Source: Aquilaria yunnanensis (Eukaryota > Streptophyta > Magnoliopsida > Malvales > Thymelaeaceae). Taken from it: a DNA stretch of 64,000 bases. This document shows positions 34,802-45,956 of this stretch, piece by piece. Below the pieces are notes generated by a model. The model saw only the letters and a program-made list of their open reading frames with translations. It did no database searches and was not told the DNA's origin. The translations under genes were made by a program, and so were the position numbers. Each line of letters begins with the position of its first letter. The first letter of the stretch is position 1. The DNA is taken from the NCBI GenBank assembly GCA_039654915.1, contig CM077593.1, positions 74,132,501 to 74,196,500 of the forward strand, given 5' to 3'.

Positions 34802-35012
34802 TTAAATCCGTCCCACCTTCGTATGGATCAATCAATTTCAATTCTGTCCAACAAAGGCTTTAATCATGTCACCGCCCGTCACTCTGATTGATAGATCTAA
34901 GAGGTGTATTTGCATGAGGCCTTATAGAATTCAGTTACTCACTTTAAATGAAATGTTAGGACTTGTAAGTGAGAGTAAAGAATGACTACTGTTTCATTTT
35001 CAATTAATAATA

Positions 35013-36270
35013 AAAAATACACATGCGAAAAGCAAGACCTAAAATAAAAAATCAATGCTCCAATTCATAGAATCTTAGATAATACTACTAAAGTAGTTAA
35101 GCATTAGTACAGAGACTTTACAATACTAATCAACAAGCAATAAGGTTGACTTACTTTTCTACATTCAATTAAGCTCTAAAAATTTATTTAGACTTTGGAA
35201 AATCCACGTCTTGTCCAACTTTAGTTCTGTAGCTTTTGTTATTGTTGAATTTGTTCCCTAGAATGCCAGGAATTGTTCACTTCCAAAACTGGTAGCCTTA
35301 ATCGCAACAAAGAAACTTTGGAATACCTTAAATTGGATTAAACCCAATAAAGAGAACTCTTTTGACTTTTTGCACTATAATATTTTCCTAACATATAGAC
35401 TCACATCAAATTAAAAAAAAATACATGATAATAAACAACTAATGGTAAACCTATATGCTTAATATACAATATAACAACCAAGAATTCCTTTACAAAATAA
35501 AAAAAAAACACTTGAAAAACACTGCAACACTATAATTTCAATCAAGGATGCAAATTACAACATATAAGGCATCAATGATCTGAATGTGATAGAACCACTT
35601 GTGTAGGGATACCAGCTGAATTAGGCTAGCCAAACCATTACACATGTCGTAATGCTAGACTAGATATAGCTACCACATATCAACTTTAATAGTCCCCACA
35701 ACACAAATGAAAAACCTAAATGAAAAAAATCACATTTTACCACCACCCCCATGCTACTTGTCACCTTCTCTTCACTTTCTTACAGAATTATATAGATTAG
35801 TATGTTTCTCAGAGGTTACGTATTACTAAACAATATGACTAAAATAATAAATATTTATGGGCTTTATATAATTTGGAATGGTACATCTTAAAGATGATTC
35901 ATAACTATGAAAGATTGAAACATTTTAAGACAAACGAAAATGAGACATATATTTATGAGATAAAGGAAGTATTACTGGCACGCGTACAGAAAATACAAAC
36001 TTAGGGCCAAGGAGGATAGGCTGTTAGAATTTTGAGCAGTAGATGGCTAGAAAGCATCATGAATCCAAGAAGCTTACTAAGAAACCATGTTATTTACAAA
36101 GTAAAATACATTTACAATGAATTTTAGTTAAAAATACGCTTCTACATTTATGATTTGCCCACTCATCTTTTAATACTACCGCACATTAATACTCCTCCAT
36201 TCAGTATTCTTTGTTTTTCAATATTTAAATTTATTTATATCATTATCTGTTAAAAAATAAAAGCTATATA
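35013..36270. other. AT-rich spacer
   Basis: No gene or clear repeat boundary is seen. It lies between the end of the segmental duplication and the target duplication of the second MULE. Confidence 0.4.
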
Positions 36271-36589
36271 TTTATAAATTGGGTAAAATCTAATGGGGGA
36301 GCTTTAGCTCATTTTTTTATCTCAAATGAATACCATATTTTAAGGTTATCCTACTAAAATCATTTATCTTATATTACATATCTCAATGGATACTTTTTAT
36401 TAATTTTATCATTAAGTTAAATAAAAAATATTTACATTACACTATTTAATACTAAAAGAAATATAAGATAATAAATTTAATCCTTAAATTGGAATATTTT
36501 AACCTTTAAAATTTTAAACCTCACATTCAACAGAGCCTATCTTCCTTTTTTCTGTTGTTTCTCAAGCCTGTCCATTGCGATTCAAATCT

Positions 36590-37078
36590 GACAGTTCATG
36601 ATGAAATCCAACGGCGAGGGCGAATGTCGGTGAGGGCTGTGACAGCGACTGTGAATCAATCTCTCAGGCGAACGTCAGTGATGGCGGTGACGGTGAGGGC
36701 AAGGGCGAGGCCAATTCCAGGCACTTCGACCAGATTCGGCAACAGTAAAGGAAAACTCAAGTAGTGAGTTGGAGGAGAAGGCGGCCATCGATTTCACCGA
36801 ACTTGGCGAATCAGGGGTAATTTGAGGGCGGGTCCAGGGTCGATTTCACTGGCATCGATTTTGCCTCTCCGATGTCGGATCTGGCGACCATCGATTTCAT
36901 CTTTGGCCTTAAGTTCGACGCCGGTGTCGAGAAACGACTTCTGTTCTTGTTACCGACCGTGACGGCGCTGAAGAGACTCTACTGAGGAGCCGAGTACTTA
37001 GGCACCGCTAAGGAGCTACAGTACTATCGATAGTGGCCTGGTGGGTAAGGGGGCTTGGAATTTCTAGGGCTGCGATTG
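36590..37078. other. GC-rich captured sequence inside the second MULE, unidentified
   Basis: This is sharply richer in G and C than its surroundings, with CGAGGGCGAATGTCGG-type words, and continues beyond the gypsy insertion at 42115-42270. The short plus-strand ORF 36555-36764 (Arg- and Thr-rich) has no recognised domain. By analogy with the sister Pack-MULE, a captured host gene fragment is likely, but this is inference. Confidence 0.4.
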
Positions 37079-37083
37079 AATGT

Positions 37084-37395
37084 TAATACGAAACAGTCTT
37101 TATACGGCGTCGTTTGCTTAATAAACTCAATAAACGTGATTAGAACATGCAAAGGGGTGGGAGAAGCGGTTAAAGTCGTTAGGCCTCTGTTCCTTCGTCT
37201 TCATCTTATCTCTTCTGTTAGGCATGAAGTATAAATAGACATATACATCTCGATTAAAGGCATGAATTGAATATATCAGATTTTTCTCTCTCTTTTATCT
37301 TCTTCTACTCTGCTTAGTTAGTCTTGAGAACTTTCGGACCTTGGATCCCTGAACTTAAGCCACCCTGTTCTTGATTTTCCTCCTAGCTTGCATCA
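37084..37395 (+). repeat. 5' LTR of the gypsy element
   Basis: Ends GCTTGCATCA. Its first dinucleotide is TA instead of the TG seen in the 3' LTR, a G-to-A change at the terminus. TATAAATA at about 37229 is a plausible core promoter. Confidence 0.93.
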
Positions 37396-37397
37396 AT

Positions 37398-37409
37398 TGG
37401 TATCAGAGC
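37398..37409 (+). other. Primer binding site, initiator Met tRNA
   Basis: TGGTATCAGAGC begins two bases after the 5' LTR. It is the standard plant retrotransposon PBS, complementary to the 3' end of initiator methionine tRNA. Confidence 0.95.
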
Positions 37410-37427
37410 ATTGAACCTGAGGAATCA

Positions 37428-38350
37428 ATGGCGGAAGGCACCCGTTTCCAAGAATTGAAGAAGGCGTTGGAGGACAAACTGGCGGAGAAGGTCCAACACC
37501 TGGAGCAGAAATTGGATGATCGGTTATCAAGAATGTTCGAGGAGATCAAGAACACGATCTGTTCGAAGGAAGACGCCAGTGAAGCCACTCAATCAAACGT
37601 GAGATCAACTAGCCACTACCCAGGAAGTGGGTACGGAATGACCAGAATTAGCAAGGTGGACTTTCCTCACTTCAATGGAGCTGATGTGGAAGGGTGGGTT
37701 TTTCGCTGCAATCAGCTATTCGATATCAATGAAGTTGCAGAAGATAAGAAGGTACAGTTAGTTTCAATACATTTAGAAGGGCCGGCATTACACTGGCACA
37801 AGAGGTTTGTGCGTGATTGGCCTGGAAGAATGAGACTTTCATGGAGGTCATACTGTACAGCCATTGTTGAAAGATTTGGGGATGCCCACAAAGATCCTTC
37901 ATCAGAATTAAAGAACTTGAAGCAAAACGGATCAGTGCAAGATTATCAAAATCAGTTTGACATGCTGTTGACACAAGTAAGTCCTCTACCCGAAGATCAC
38001 TTGATTGGCCAATTTTTGGGTGGGTTACATAAAGAGTTGGAAGCCTCAGTAAGAGCACTACGACCCTATTCTTTACATTAAGCCCAGTATTTTGCTAAAC
38101 TACAAGAAGTTGTCTTAACAACTTATAGGAGGAGCAACATGGGGAAAGGAATACTGTCGACCCCTAGACACCCAGTAGTAACCAGTGGCCCCAGTAACAA
38201 TACCAAGAACACTAGAAGATTGACAGAAAAAGAATTAAGTGACAAGCGAGCGAGGAATGAATGCTACTGGTGTGATGAGAAGTTTGTTCCAGGCATAAAT
38301 GCAGGAAACCTCAGTTTAACAGGATTGAGGTAGTCAGAACTAAGGACATA
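37428..38350 (+). pseudogene. Gypsy gag (capsid and zinc knuckle), broken
   Basis: ATG at 37428 begins MAEGTRFQELKKALEDKL, a coiled-coil-like start. The capsid core follows, with VDFPHFNGADVEGWVFRCNQ, HWHKRF and YQNQFDMLLTQ. TAA at 38079-38081 interrupts the frame. After it, the zinc-knuckle region begins ECYWCDEKFVPG near 38260, but a one-base loss in the middle of the knuckle shifts the frame into a stop near 38331. Gag would package the element RNA in cytoplasmic particles. Confidence 0.85.
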
Positions 38351-39505
38351 GAGTCTGAAGAAAGTGACGGCGCATCTGAAGACTCTTGGCAACAAGATGG
38401 CAATCCCTGCATTTCCCTACATGCTCTTACAGGTATTCCCAACTACAACACCATGAAGATAGGGGGTTATGTGGGAAACAAACGAGTAAACATGTTGGTG
38501 GACTCAGGTAGCACTCATGTTTTTTTGGATGAAATTGTTGCCAAGAAACTAGGGTGTGAAATCGAAGAGGTTGGCCCTATGGGAGTATCAGTAGCAAATG
38601 GCCAACTAATATTTACAGTTGGCAGGTGTAGGAACCTGAAATGGAAAATCCAAGGGGTAGAGTTTGACTTTGATGTATTGCTGATTCCTTTAGGAGGCTG
38701 CGAGATGATCCTAGGGGTGTAATGGCTTCAAAGCTTGGGAGACATTAAGTGGAACTTTGAACAACTAAGGATGTCATTCAGATACAAAGGGCAGAAGATG
38801 GTGTTGAGGGGAGCTACTCAGATCCAAATACAAAAAGATTCAAGGCAGGCAACCAAGCTCCTCCACAAAGTTTGTAAACAAAAGGAGGGACAAGCTTTTG
38901 CGATACAATTCATGGGGTCTAGTATCAGCTGCTGGAAGGCAGAAGTGATCACACAAAAGCAACAAATTGACATGGGTGAATTATTGGAAAAGTTCCAAGA
39001 TCGATTCCAGGAGCCTACTAGACTACCGCCCAAGAGAGAACAGGACCACCACATTCACCTAGTGCATGGAGCGGCACCAATCAATATCAGACCCTATAGG
39101 TATCCCACGATCCAAAAGGATGCTATAGAGCAGTTGGTAAAGGAAATGTTGCAAGCTGGGGTTATTAAACCAAGCCAAGGCCCCTTTTCTTCACTGATAG
39201 TATTGGTTAAGAAAAAAGATGGAACATGGAGGCTTTGCATGGATTACAGGGAGCTGAATAAAGCCACAATCAAGGATAAATTCCCAATACCAGTGATAGA
39301 AGAGTTATTAGATGAGCTGAATGGAGCGGCCTACTTTACAAAACTGGATCTGAGGTCAGGATACCACCAAATCATAATGTTTCAGGAAGATGTACATAAG
39401 ACAGCTTTCCGAATACATCAAGGTCACTATGAGTTCTTGGTCATGCCATTTGGTTTAACCAATGCACCATCGACTTTTCAGTCGCTTATGAACTCCATCT
39501 TTTAG
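38351..39505 (+). pseudogene. Gypsy protease and N-terminal reverse transcriptase
   Basis: The aspartic protease active site LVDSGSTHVFLD is near 38500-38530, and its end ILGV is followed by TAA at 38720-38722, where relatives read Gln-Trp-Leu (CAA to TAA fits). The RT domain includes [25 protein letters not shown] and [11 protein letters not shown] (39210-39370), then [19 protein letters not shown] at 39503-39505 fits CAG to TAG and separates this part from the catalytic FFDDILIYS just downstream. Confidence 0.9.
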
Positions 39506-41083
39506 CAGTATTTGAAGAAGTTCATATTGGTGTTTTTCGATGATATCTTAATCTATAGCTCCGACTGGAACACACACCTGGAACATGTGAAGACTACATT
39601 AGGATTACTCCGAAGCAACGAGCTACTAGTAAAGAGAAGTAAATGCAGCTTTGGGGTTACCCAAGTTGAATACTTGGAGCACGTCATTAGTCATAAGGGG
39701 GTGGCGACCGACCCTAAAAAAGTAGAAGCCATGCAAAAGTGGCCAATTCCCAAGAACGTGAAGCAACTGAGAGGATTTTTAGGGCTAACTAGGTACTACA
39801 GGCGGTTCATAAGAAATTATGGGGTCATCAGCAAGCCATTAACCATGCAACTCAGGAAAGAAGGATTTAAGTGGAGTAATGAGGCTGAGGCAGCCTTCTT
39901 TCGACTTAAAGAGGCTATGACAAGAGCACCTTTGTTGGCACTACCAGACTTTAATAAGCAGTTCGAGGTCGAAACAGATGCAAGCAAAGAAGGGATTGGA
40001 GCTGTTCTACAACAGCAAAGGCGTCCCCTAGCTTTTATAAGCAAGGTGTTGTCCCATAGGCATCAGGTACTTTCGGCGTATGAGAAGGAATTCCTTGCAT
40101 TAGTCTTCGCAGTTGAAAAATGGCGACCATATCTGATAGGGAGGAAATTCATCATTCAAACCAACCATCAGAGTCTGAAACACTTAATGGAACAAAGAAT
40201 TCTGACTCCACTGCATCAGAAGTTCATTATCAAGCTATTACCATATGATTATGAAATACAATACAAGAAGGGGAGAGAGAACATTGTTGCTGATGCCTTA
40301 TCACGAGTCACCTGCCAACAATTACAGATGATGACCTTCACCACGCCATTGATAGAAGAAATACGAAGAAGTATTGAAATGGATGCCAAGTTGCAAAAGT
40401 TATGGCAAGAGAAGCTGAAGGACTCCCAGGCACATCCCAAATATACCATCGATGCCCAAGGATTAAAAAAAAATGGGATGTTAGTGGTAGGGGAGGATAA
40501 CTCTCTAAGGAACAAGATCATTAAGTCTATCCACCACAGTTCCAGTGGAGGACACTCAGGAGTAAAGGCAACAAGAAGACGGATAGCTGCTTTTTGCTAT
40601 TGGAAAAACATGAGCAAAGACATCCGAAACTTCATACGCCAATGTGATACTTGCCAAAGGTTTAAGTATGATAATGCAGCATACCCTGGCCTCCTACAAC
40701 CTCTTCCTATTTCCCTTAAATTTTGGAGCAGCATATCAATGGACTTCATCGATACATTGCCAAAATCAGAAGGGAAGAAAATCATACTCGTCATAGTGGA
40801 CAGACGCAGTAAGTATGCCCATTTTCTAGCTTTAGCTCATCCTTATTCTGCATCTACAGTGGCTAGAGCTTACATGGAAAACATATATAAACTACATGGC
40901 ATGCCTCAAGACATCATTAGCGATAGAGAAACAGTGTTTATGAGTCAGTTTTGGCAAGAGTTCATGGGACAACTGAAGGTTGAACTCAAGATGTCCACTA
41001 GCTACCACCCACAAACGAATGGTCAAACAGAAGTTGTAAATAGATGCTTTGGAAGCTTACCTTCCCTGCATGTTAGGAGATAA
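39506..41083 (+). pseudogene. Gypsy RT catalytic part, RNase H and integrase
   Basis: A 523-codon open frame contains the RT active-site motif VFFDDILIYS, the thumb with FLGLTRYYRRFI, RNase H (VETDASKEGIGAVLQQ and LSAYEKEFLALVFAVEKW), integrase zinc finger (HH-x-CDTCQRFK at about 40510-40670) and catalytic core (SMDFIDTLPKS, ISDRETVFMSQFW, TSYHPQTNGQTEV). An extra T at about 41048-41050 shifts the frame after VVNRC. These are the enzymes for cDNA synthesis and insertion. Confidence 0.92.
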
Positions 41084-41768
41084 ACCAAAGGAATGGGTTA
41101 AGTGGCTTCCATTGGCTGAATGGTGGTACAACACCAACTATCATTCAGCTACAGGAATGACCCCCTTCGAAATCATGTATGGACAACCTCCCCCAATCCA
41201 CTTACCATATGTCTCTGGCGATTCGAAGGTAGAAGCTGTGGATAGGAGCATGAGAGCTCGAGAACAGATGATCGCACTATTAAAGGATAGACTGAGGAAA
41301 GCACAACAGAGGATGAAAACGCAGGCAGATAGACACAGATCAGAAAGGGAATTTCAACCATGAGAGTGGGTATATTTGAAGTTACGCAAGTACAGGCAAA
41401 CTTCTATGAAGAATGCTTCAAGCCACAAACTGGCGGCCAGATATTATGGCCAATTCCTAGTGCTAGAACGAGTGGGGGTGGTAGCTTACAAACTACAGTT
41501 ACCAGATGGAGTCAAGATACATAATGTCTTCCATGTCTCCCTTCTCAAAAAGAAGATCGGTGACCAACTAGTTCAAGCTCAACTACTTACGTGGGACGAG
41601 GAACTACCGAAACAACCTCTCAAAATCCTGGAACGGAAGATGGTACAGCGAGGGCGACAGGCAGCCACCAAGGTTTTAGTGCATTGGACCAACTCAGGAC
41701 CCGAAGAAGCTACATGGGAATACCTATTTGACCTGCGTCAGCGCTTCCCCGAGTTTACTGATGCTTGA
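41049..41768 (+). pseudogene. Gypsy integrase C terminus with chromodomain-like end
   Basis: After the frameshift the frame continues with PLAEWWYNTNYHSATGMTPFE (to 41361). A TGA at 41361-41363 follows; then comes the GPY/F-type region (AARYYGQFLVLERVG, IHNVFHVSLLKK) and a chromodomain-like tail (VLVHWTNSGPEEATWE, ending near 41768). The chromodomain marks the chromovirus branch and is thought to steer insertion to particular chromatin. Confidence 0.88.
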
Positions 41769-41784
41769 GGACAAGCATCGTTTA

Positions 41785-41797
41785 AAGAGAAGGGCAA
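41785..41797 (+). other. Polypurine tract of the gypsy element
   Basis: The A/G-rich run AAAGAGAAGGGCAA lies directly before the 3' LTR, the expected primer site for plus-strand DNA synthesis. Confidence 0.8.
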
Positions 41798-42109
41798 TGA
41801 TACGAAACAGTCTTCATACAGTGTCATTTGCTTAATAAACTCAATAAACGTGATTAGAACATGCAAAGGGGTGGGAGAAGCGGTTAAATTCGTTAGGCCT
41901 CTGTTCCTTCATCTTCATCTTATCTCTTTTGTTAGGCGCGAAGTATAAATAGACATATACATCTCGATTAAAGGCATGAATTGAATATATCAGATTTTTC
42001 TCTCTCTTTCATCTTCTTCTACTCTGCTTAGTTAGTCTTGAGAACTTTCGGACCTTGGATCCCTGAACTTATGCCACCCTGTTCTTGATTTTCCTCATAG
42101 CTTGCATCA
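41798..42109 (+). repeat. 3' LTR of the gypsy element
   Basis: TGATACGAAACAG at the start and GCTTGCATCA at the end; 312 bp, same length as the 5' LTR, with 13 differences counted by eye. Nine of these are C/T or G/A changes. Confidence 0.93.
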
Positions 42110-42152
42110 AATGTAGAGGGAAAGTTTCTAGGCTGTGAGCCAAGATCATCGC

Positions 42153-42172
42153 GGGGGGGGGGGGGGGGGGGG
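42153..42172 (+). repeat. Run of 20 G
   Basis: An uninterrupted G tract in the GC-rich part of the second MULE. It can form a G-quadruplex and is prone to sequencing and assembly error. Confidence 0.9.
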
Positions 42173-42550
42173 TGCCGTGATGCTGCTTTAGCGACGATGG
42201 AGTTCGTGGCGGGGGTGCTACTATCGTCGTGCTCGATGGAGGAGCAGAGTTAGAGACCGGTAGGGTTTAAAGAGGAGGGCATAAACAATAGATCTCTAAC
42301 TATAAATGTTAAAATGTTTAATTGAAAAATTTAGGAACTAAATTTGTTATTTAACATTTTTTTAGTATTAACTAATATCATATCAGCATTTTTGCTTCCA
42401 ACTTAACTGTAAAATTGACAGAAAGTAATTAATTGTGACACACAATATAAAATAAAGAACTTTGATAGAATAACCTTAAGATAGAGTATTTCATTTGGGA
42501 TAAAAAAATTAGCTATGGGATTCCCCAATAAATTCTACCCTTTAGAAATT

Positions 42551-44608
42551 ATAGTCATTTATTTATCATTTATATATTAAAAATTTTCATTTATATAATA
42601 AAATATTAAAAATGAAAAATCAGAAATTAATTATTCGATCGTAAATATTATAAAAAATTTAAAACAGATGTAATAATATTTAACACTAAAAACTTTCGCA
42701 GTTCTTCTTAATTATGGCAGCTTTTTGATAAGTTGTTCCCGGTTCCTATATTCTCTTTAATTTATTCTCTACAATTCGAGAACCAAGTTCTGGAAGTGGG
42801 GGATAACCACTAACCTACTAAGCCAAATATATATTTTTGGGTACACAAGCCATGTATATATACATACACACACACACAAACACATTGATTTAGGTGTGGA
42901 TAGAATATTTCGTTTATTTAATAACCTAAACATGCGTCTGCAAGTTGCTGCCTCCAAGATTTGGCAGGGACTTTCCCTTGATCCTAATCTTCACTTAATA
43001 ATAATATTATTATTTATTCTTAATTATTCTGAAAGTGGACCCCTATACGGATATAGATCACCACAGTGACCTTATCAATTAAAGTAATAAGCAGATGTTA
43101 CAAAATCAAATTCAAGAATTGGTTACTTTTACCTAATTAATTGATACTGCCACTTGCGAACTAAAGAATCAAAATATTTACCTTTACTGGTTCAGGTGTA
43201 TCTGCACTATTCCAGGGCCGCAATGTCGCATGCATTGAACTGTTTCTCGGTTGATCCTGAGTCGATAACATCCCATAATGCATCTTAATTCTAACTATGT
43301 TGCTATCAGTGACATGAAATTCATAGTATCAATTAACTATATACAGTTAACTAAACCTACGAGTTAATAAAAAATTAAGTAACAAAGTTCTTTATCAAGT
43401 TAATTATAATTTACCTTAAAATTTATGTGATATTACACTTTGACTTTATCTTTCTTTCTTAAGAAATATACATTTTATCTCATGACCTTTTATATTATTT
43501 GATAGTAAATTCTAAAATTTTAATTTAAATTGTACAGTAGTTACCGCCCAATGAGCTTAGTTTGGATGGTTTGTTTTTTTTTTACAGCCATTGGACCTTT
43601 TAAATTATTAATTCTTTCTTTCTGTAAATGTTAAATATGTTTTTTTTTCATAGGATAAAGCGTAAAGCAAGAGACTAAGTATATATTTATAAAACATGAG
43701 AGACAAAGTATAATATCAAGTAAACCCTAAGGGCAAATTATAATTAACCCTTTTAAATCTGTTCCCCGTCACATCCCAAACCTCTTGCAAGGAAATAATT
43801 AAGTACATGTAGCAGCAGATATATAGATGCAACTATTAGTTTTTCCATCTATTTATCCTACAATATATTAGCTTAAGCAAATAAATAGATAAAAGATCAT
43901 GATTGTTTGTAAAAAATTTAATAATATTGACAAAGAAGCTTGACAAATAATTATTATATTTGGCAAGAGATGACTAATTTCTATACATAGGCTGGTTATG
44001 GGTTTTCTAGAAAAAAGGGTAATTGGTTACTTGACAAGATGTTAAGTTATTGACTTGTATAGTTAAGAAGTGGAAAAACATGACAAAGCTTCACAAGTCA
44101 CCAATGCAAGGCGCCCTTTGCATGAGTTGGCAGAAAGTTGTAAGAGAAAAGTTAAAATTGGGTTCTTGTATTCACATGAACAAGAAAACCAAAAGTAAAA
44201 TACTTGATGTAGGTAGTTTCACATGATGAGCTAGTCAAGAATTGGCCTATAATTAGGCTCATTGAAGAAGACTAAGTTATGCTTGCCCTTGGATGTCACC
44301 AAGCAAAGAAGATGTGTATATTGCATGAGAGTATGCAACAAGTAGGAGCAACCCTTTTGGCATCAAGTGATGGGGATGATGCTTATGTATCATATAGATG
44401 TGTTTGTCTTGTGTATCTTCAAGAAAAAAGATAGGTGTGCGTTATGTTAAGAATGTGTACTATGTAAAAAGGTGTTTCAATAGATTAATATATCTAAATA
44501 ATATTGACTTTTAAACAAATTAGTTCCATGTAAAAAAATATAAAAATAAAAATAAGATATTTTATATTAAATTGACTTTAAGTTTTTTAAAATTTGTACG
44601 TGAAAGAT
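42551..44608. other. AT-rich intergenic stretch
   Basis: No gene is seen. It contains a (CA)n run near 42866-42880 and AT-rich low-complexity sequence. No bounded repeat was found by eye. Confidence 0.45.
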
Positions 44609-44613
44609 ATATG

Positions 44614-45482
44614 TGATAGCCAAAGGCTGTCACCTCAATCTGGCCGAATACCCTGCCACAACAACGGCCAGAAGAACTGGCGCTTCCCGGGAATAGGTGG
44701 AATCATGCACCTCGGGAGATAGCCTGAGAGCTCCGAGCCTCGGCACGCCAGTAAAACTTGAGGACTCCATTCGCCCCCCAAGGTTGTGAACAACGCGCCT
44801 TCGGAAAAGTGGCACCAGACATTGCTGCCCGAATATGATATCCCCGAAGGCGGAACCCCCTGGAACTGGGAACCCCCGAACTGAGGGTAGGCTTCCCGAA
44901 GAGGCTCTGTCCGAACTAGAGGACGACCTCGCCCAGGGACCTCGGGAGTACGGCAGGCGCATTTAAGGAAGCATTTAAGGAAGCCTCTGACACGTCCCAC
45001 CACAGACGTAAAAAGTCGCCCTGACGCGCAGACGCCATCAGAATCATATCATGGCCCGTCTCAGCACAAGGCTCGAGGCCATCTAGTTACCAACTATCTG
45101 TCCCCTACGCCCAGACGTTCAGGAGCATCCGACCGCACACGTGTCATGATCTGAACGGGCTAGGTATTCCTATATATACAGGAAATAAATACTTGACAGG
45201 AGGTTGGCAGGCCGGATATACAGCTCCCACACCCTGAGAAAATACCAGGCGAGACTTTTCTGCCTTTCTCTTTGAGCTAGTGACTTTCTCCTTCTTCCGG
45301 CCACCACTGACTTGGGCGTCGGAGGCTCCCCCCCCCCGGAAAAACACTCCGGGGACCTCCTAACCCTGTTTACCAGCTTTTCAGGTACTCTCCTTGGGGC
45401 GATCCACCTTCCAGGCGTTCTTCCTCCTAGAAGTCTCCTCAACAGTCATCATGACTCAAAACGATGAGGCCCTAGGCCATCA
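44614..45482. mobile_element. GC-rich solo LTR (869 bp)
   Basis: Termini TGATAGCC (44614) and GGCCATCA (45482) are inverted copies except for one base. The flanks ATATG at 44609-44613 and 45483-45487 are a perfect 5-bp target duplication. The segment is far more GC-rich than its AT-rich surroundings. A TATATATA at 45171-45178 followed by a pyrimidine-rich region suggests the LTR promoter in plus orientation. No PBS or coding sequence follows, so it is a solo LTR. The short ORFs in both strands here are not recognised proteins. Confidence 0.85.
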
Positions 45483-45487
45483 ATATG

Positions 45488-45956
45488 TAAAAGATGTAGA
45501 TGTGTTCCCCTTATGCATCATTAAGAATAGAGAGATGTGCATAATATGGTGCATTTAGGTATATGTGTTGAAGTGAGTGTTTGCTATGTACAGTTTAGTA
45601 AGGTATGTTAAGCACCTAAGCTATGTGTGGTTTATGTGTGTAAGATGTATGTGTGTGTGAGAAAAAAGTCAAATGTAAAAGACAAAATCTGAGTATTATC
45701 ACACCAAAGAGAAGGTTGTATGCTAAAAGTTCAGGGTTATAGTAGAAATTGTTTGTAATTCTTATTAGTTTGTCTATATTAGTGATTACTTCTTTTTCAT
45801 GGACATAGGTCAGTTGAAGAGCCGAACCACATAAATCATGTTTCTTAATTTTTTGTTTATTTGTTGCACGCTTCAACTACGTACCTCGATCAAACATGTA
45901 CCATCATTCTACTTATTGAAATTGAACACTCTACAGTCAAAAATATAAATAATAAA
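45488..45956. repeat. Spacer sharing sequence with 47690-48300
   Basis: 45715-45956 has a related direct copy at 47700-48290: GAACCAAACCACATAAAT-like words near 45821 and 47798, and CATTCTACTTGTTGAAATT-like words near 45906 and 48237. The copies lie on either side of the foldback element. The second copy carries the MITE at 47830-48171. No gene is seen. Confidence 0.6.

Larger units (their letters stand above)
21644..35012. repeat. Tandem segmental duplication, unit 2, expanded by nested insertions
   Basis: This begins with the same AATAATATTATAAAA words as unit 1, at a base period of 2612, and ends near 35012 at CATTTTCAATTAATAAT, matching the end of unit 1. It is interrupted by a gag/coat-like insertion (about 22203-22855), a copia element (23628-31834) and an LTR-type element (31879-34801). 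Each insertion breaks a stretch that is continuous in unit 1, so the ancestral site can be read from unit 1. Confidence 0.8.
37084..42109 (+). mobile_element. Ty3/gypsy chromovirus, near-complete (Reina-like size)
   Basis: Flanked by a perfect AATGT target duplication (37079-37083 and 42110-42114). It has 312-bp LTRs, a perfect initiator-Met PBS and a purine tract before the 3' LTR. Gag, protease, RT, RNase H, integrase and a chromodomain-like C terminus follow in Ty3/gypsy order. Total length is 5026 bp. The short LTRs and compact size resemble the Reina group, but the clade is not proven. Counting differences between the LTRs gives 13 in 312 (about 4.2 percent), so it is clearly younger than the copia element. 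At least four stops and two frameshifts make it non-autonomous. Confidence 0.93.
36281..42540. mobile_element. Second MULE of the same family, split by a gypsy retrotransposon
   Basis: The left end GGGTAAAATC (36281) and right end GATTCCCCAATAAATTCTACCC (to 42540) are inverted. They share with the Pack-MULE at 2582-3510 the AGCT(C/T)ATTTTTTTATC(T/C) stretch just inside the terminus. Flanks TTTATAAATT (36271-36280) and TTTAGAAATT (42541-42550) form a 10-bp target duplication with one mismatch. Removing the nested gypsy element (37084-42109 plus one 5-bp copy) leaves about 1.23 kb. Its interior is much more GC-rich than its arms (36590-37080 and 42115-42270), which suggests captured gene sequence, but no protein could be recognised. 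Confidence 0.8.

Noticed and set aside
44630..45442. GC-rich ORFs on the minus strand as a host gene
   Set aside because: They lie entirely within the solo LTR bounded by the ATATG duplication, overlap one another in different frames, and match no domain.
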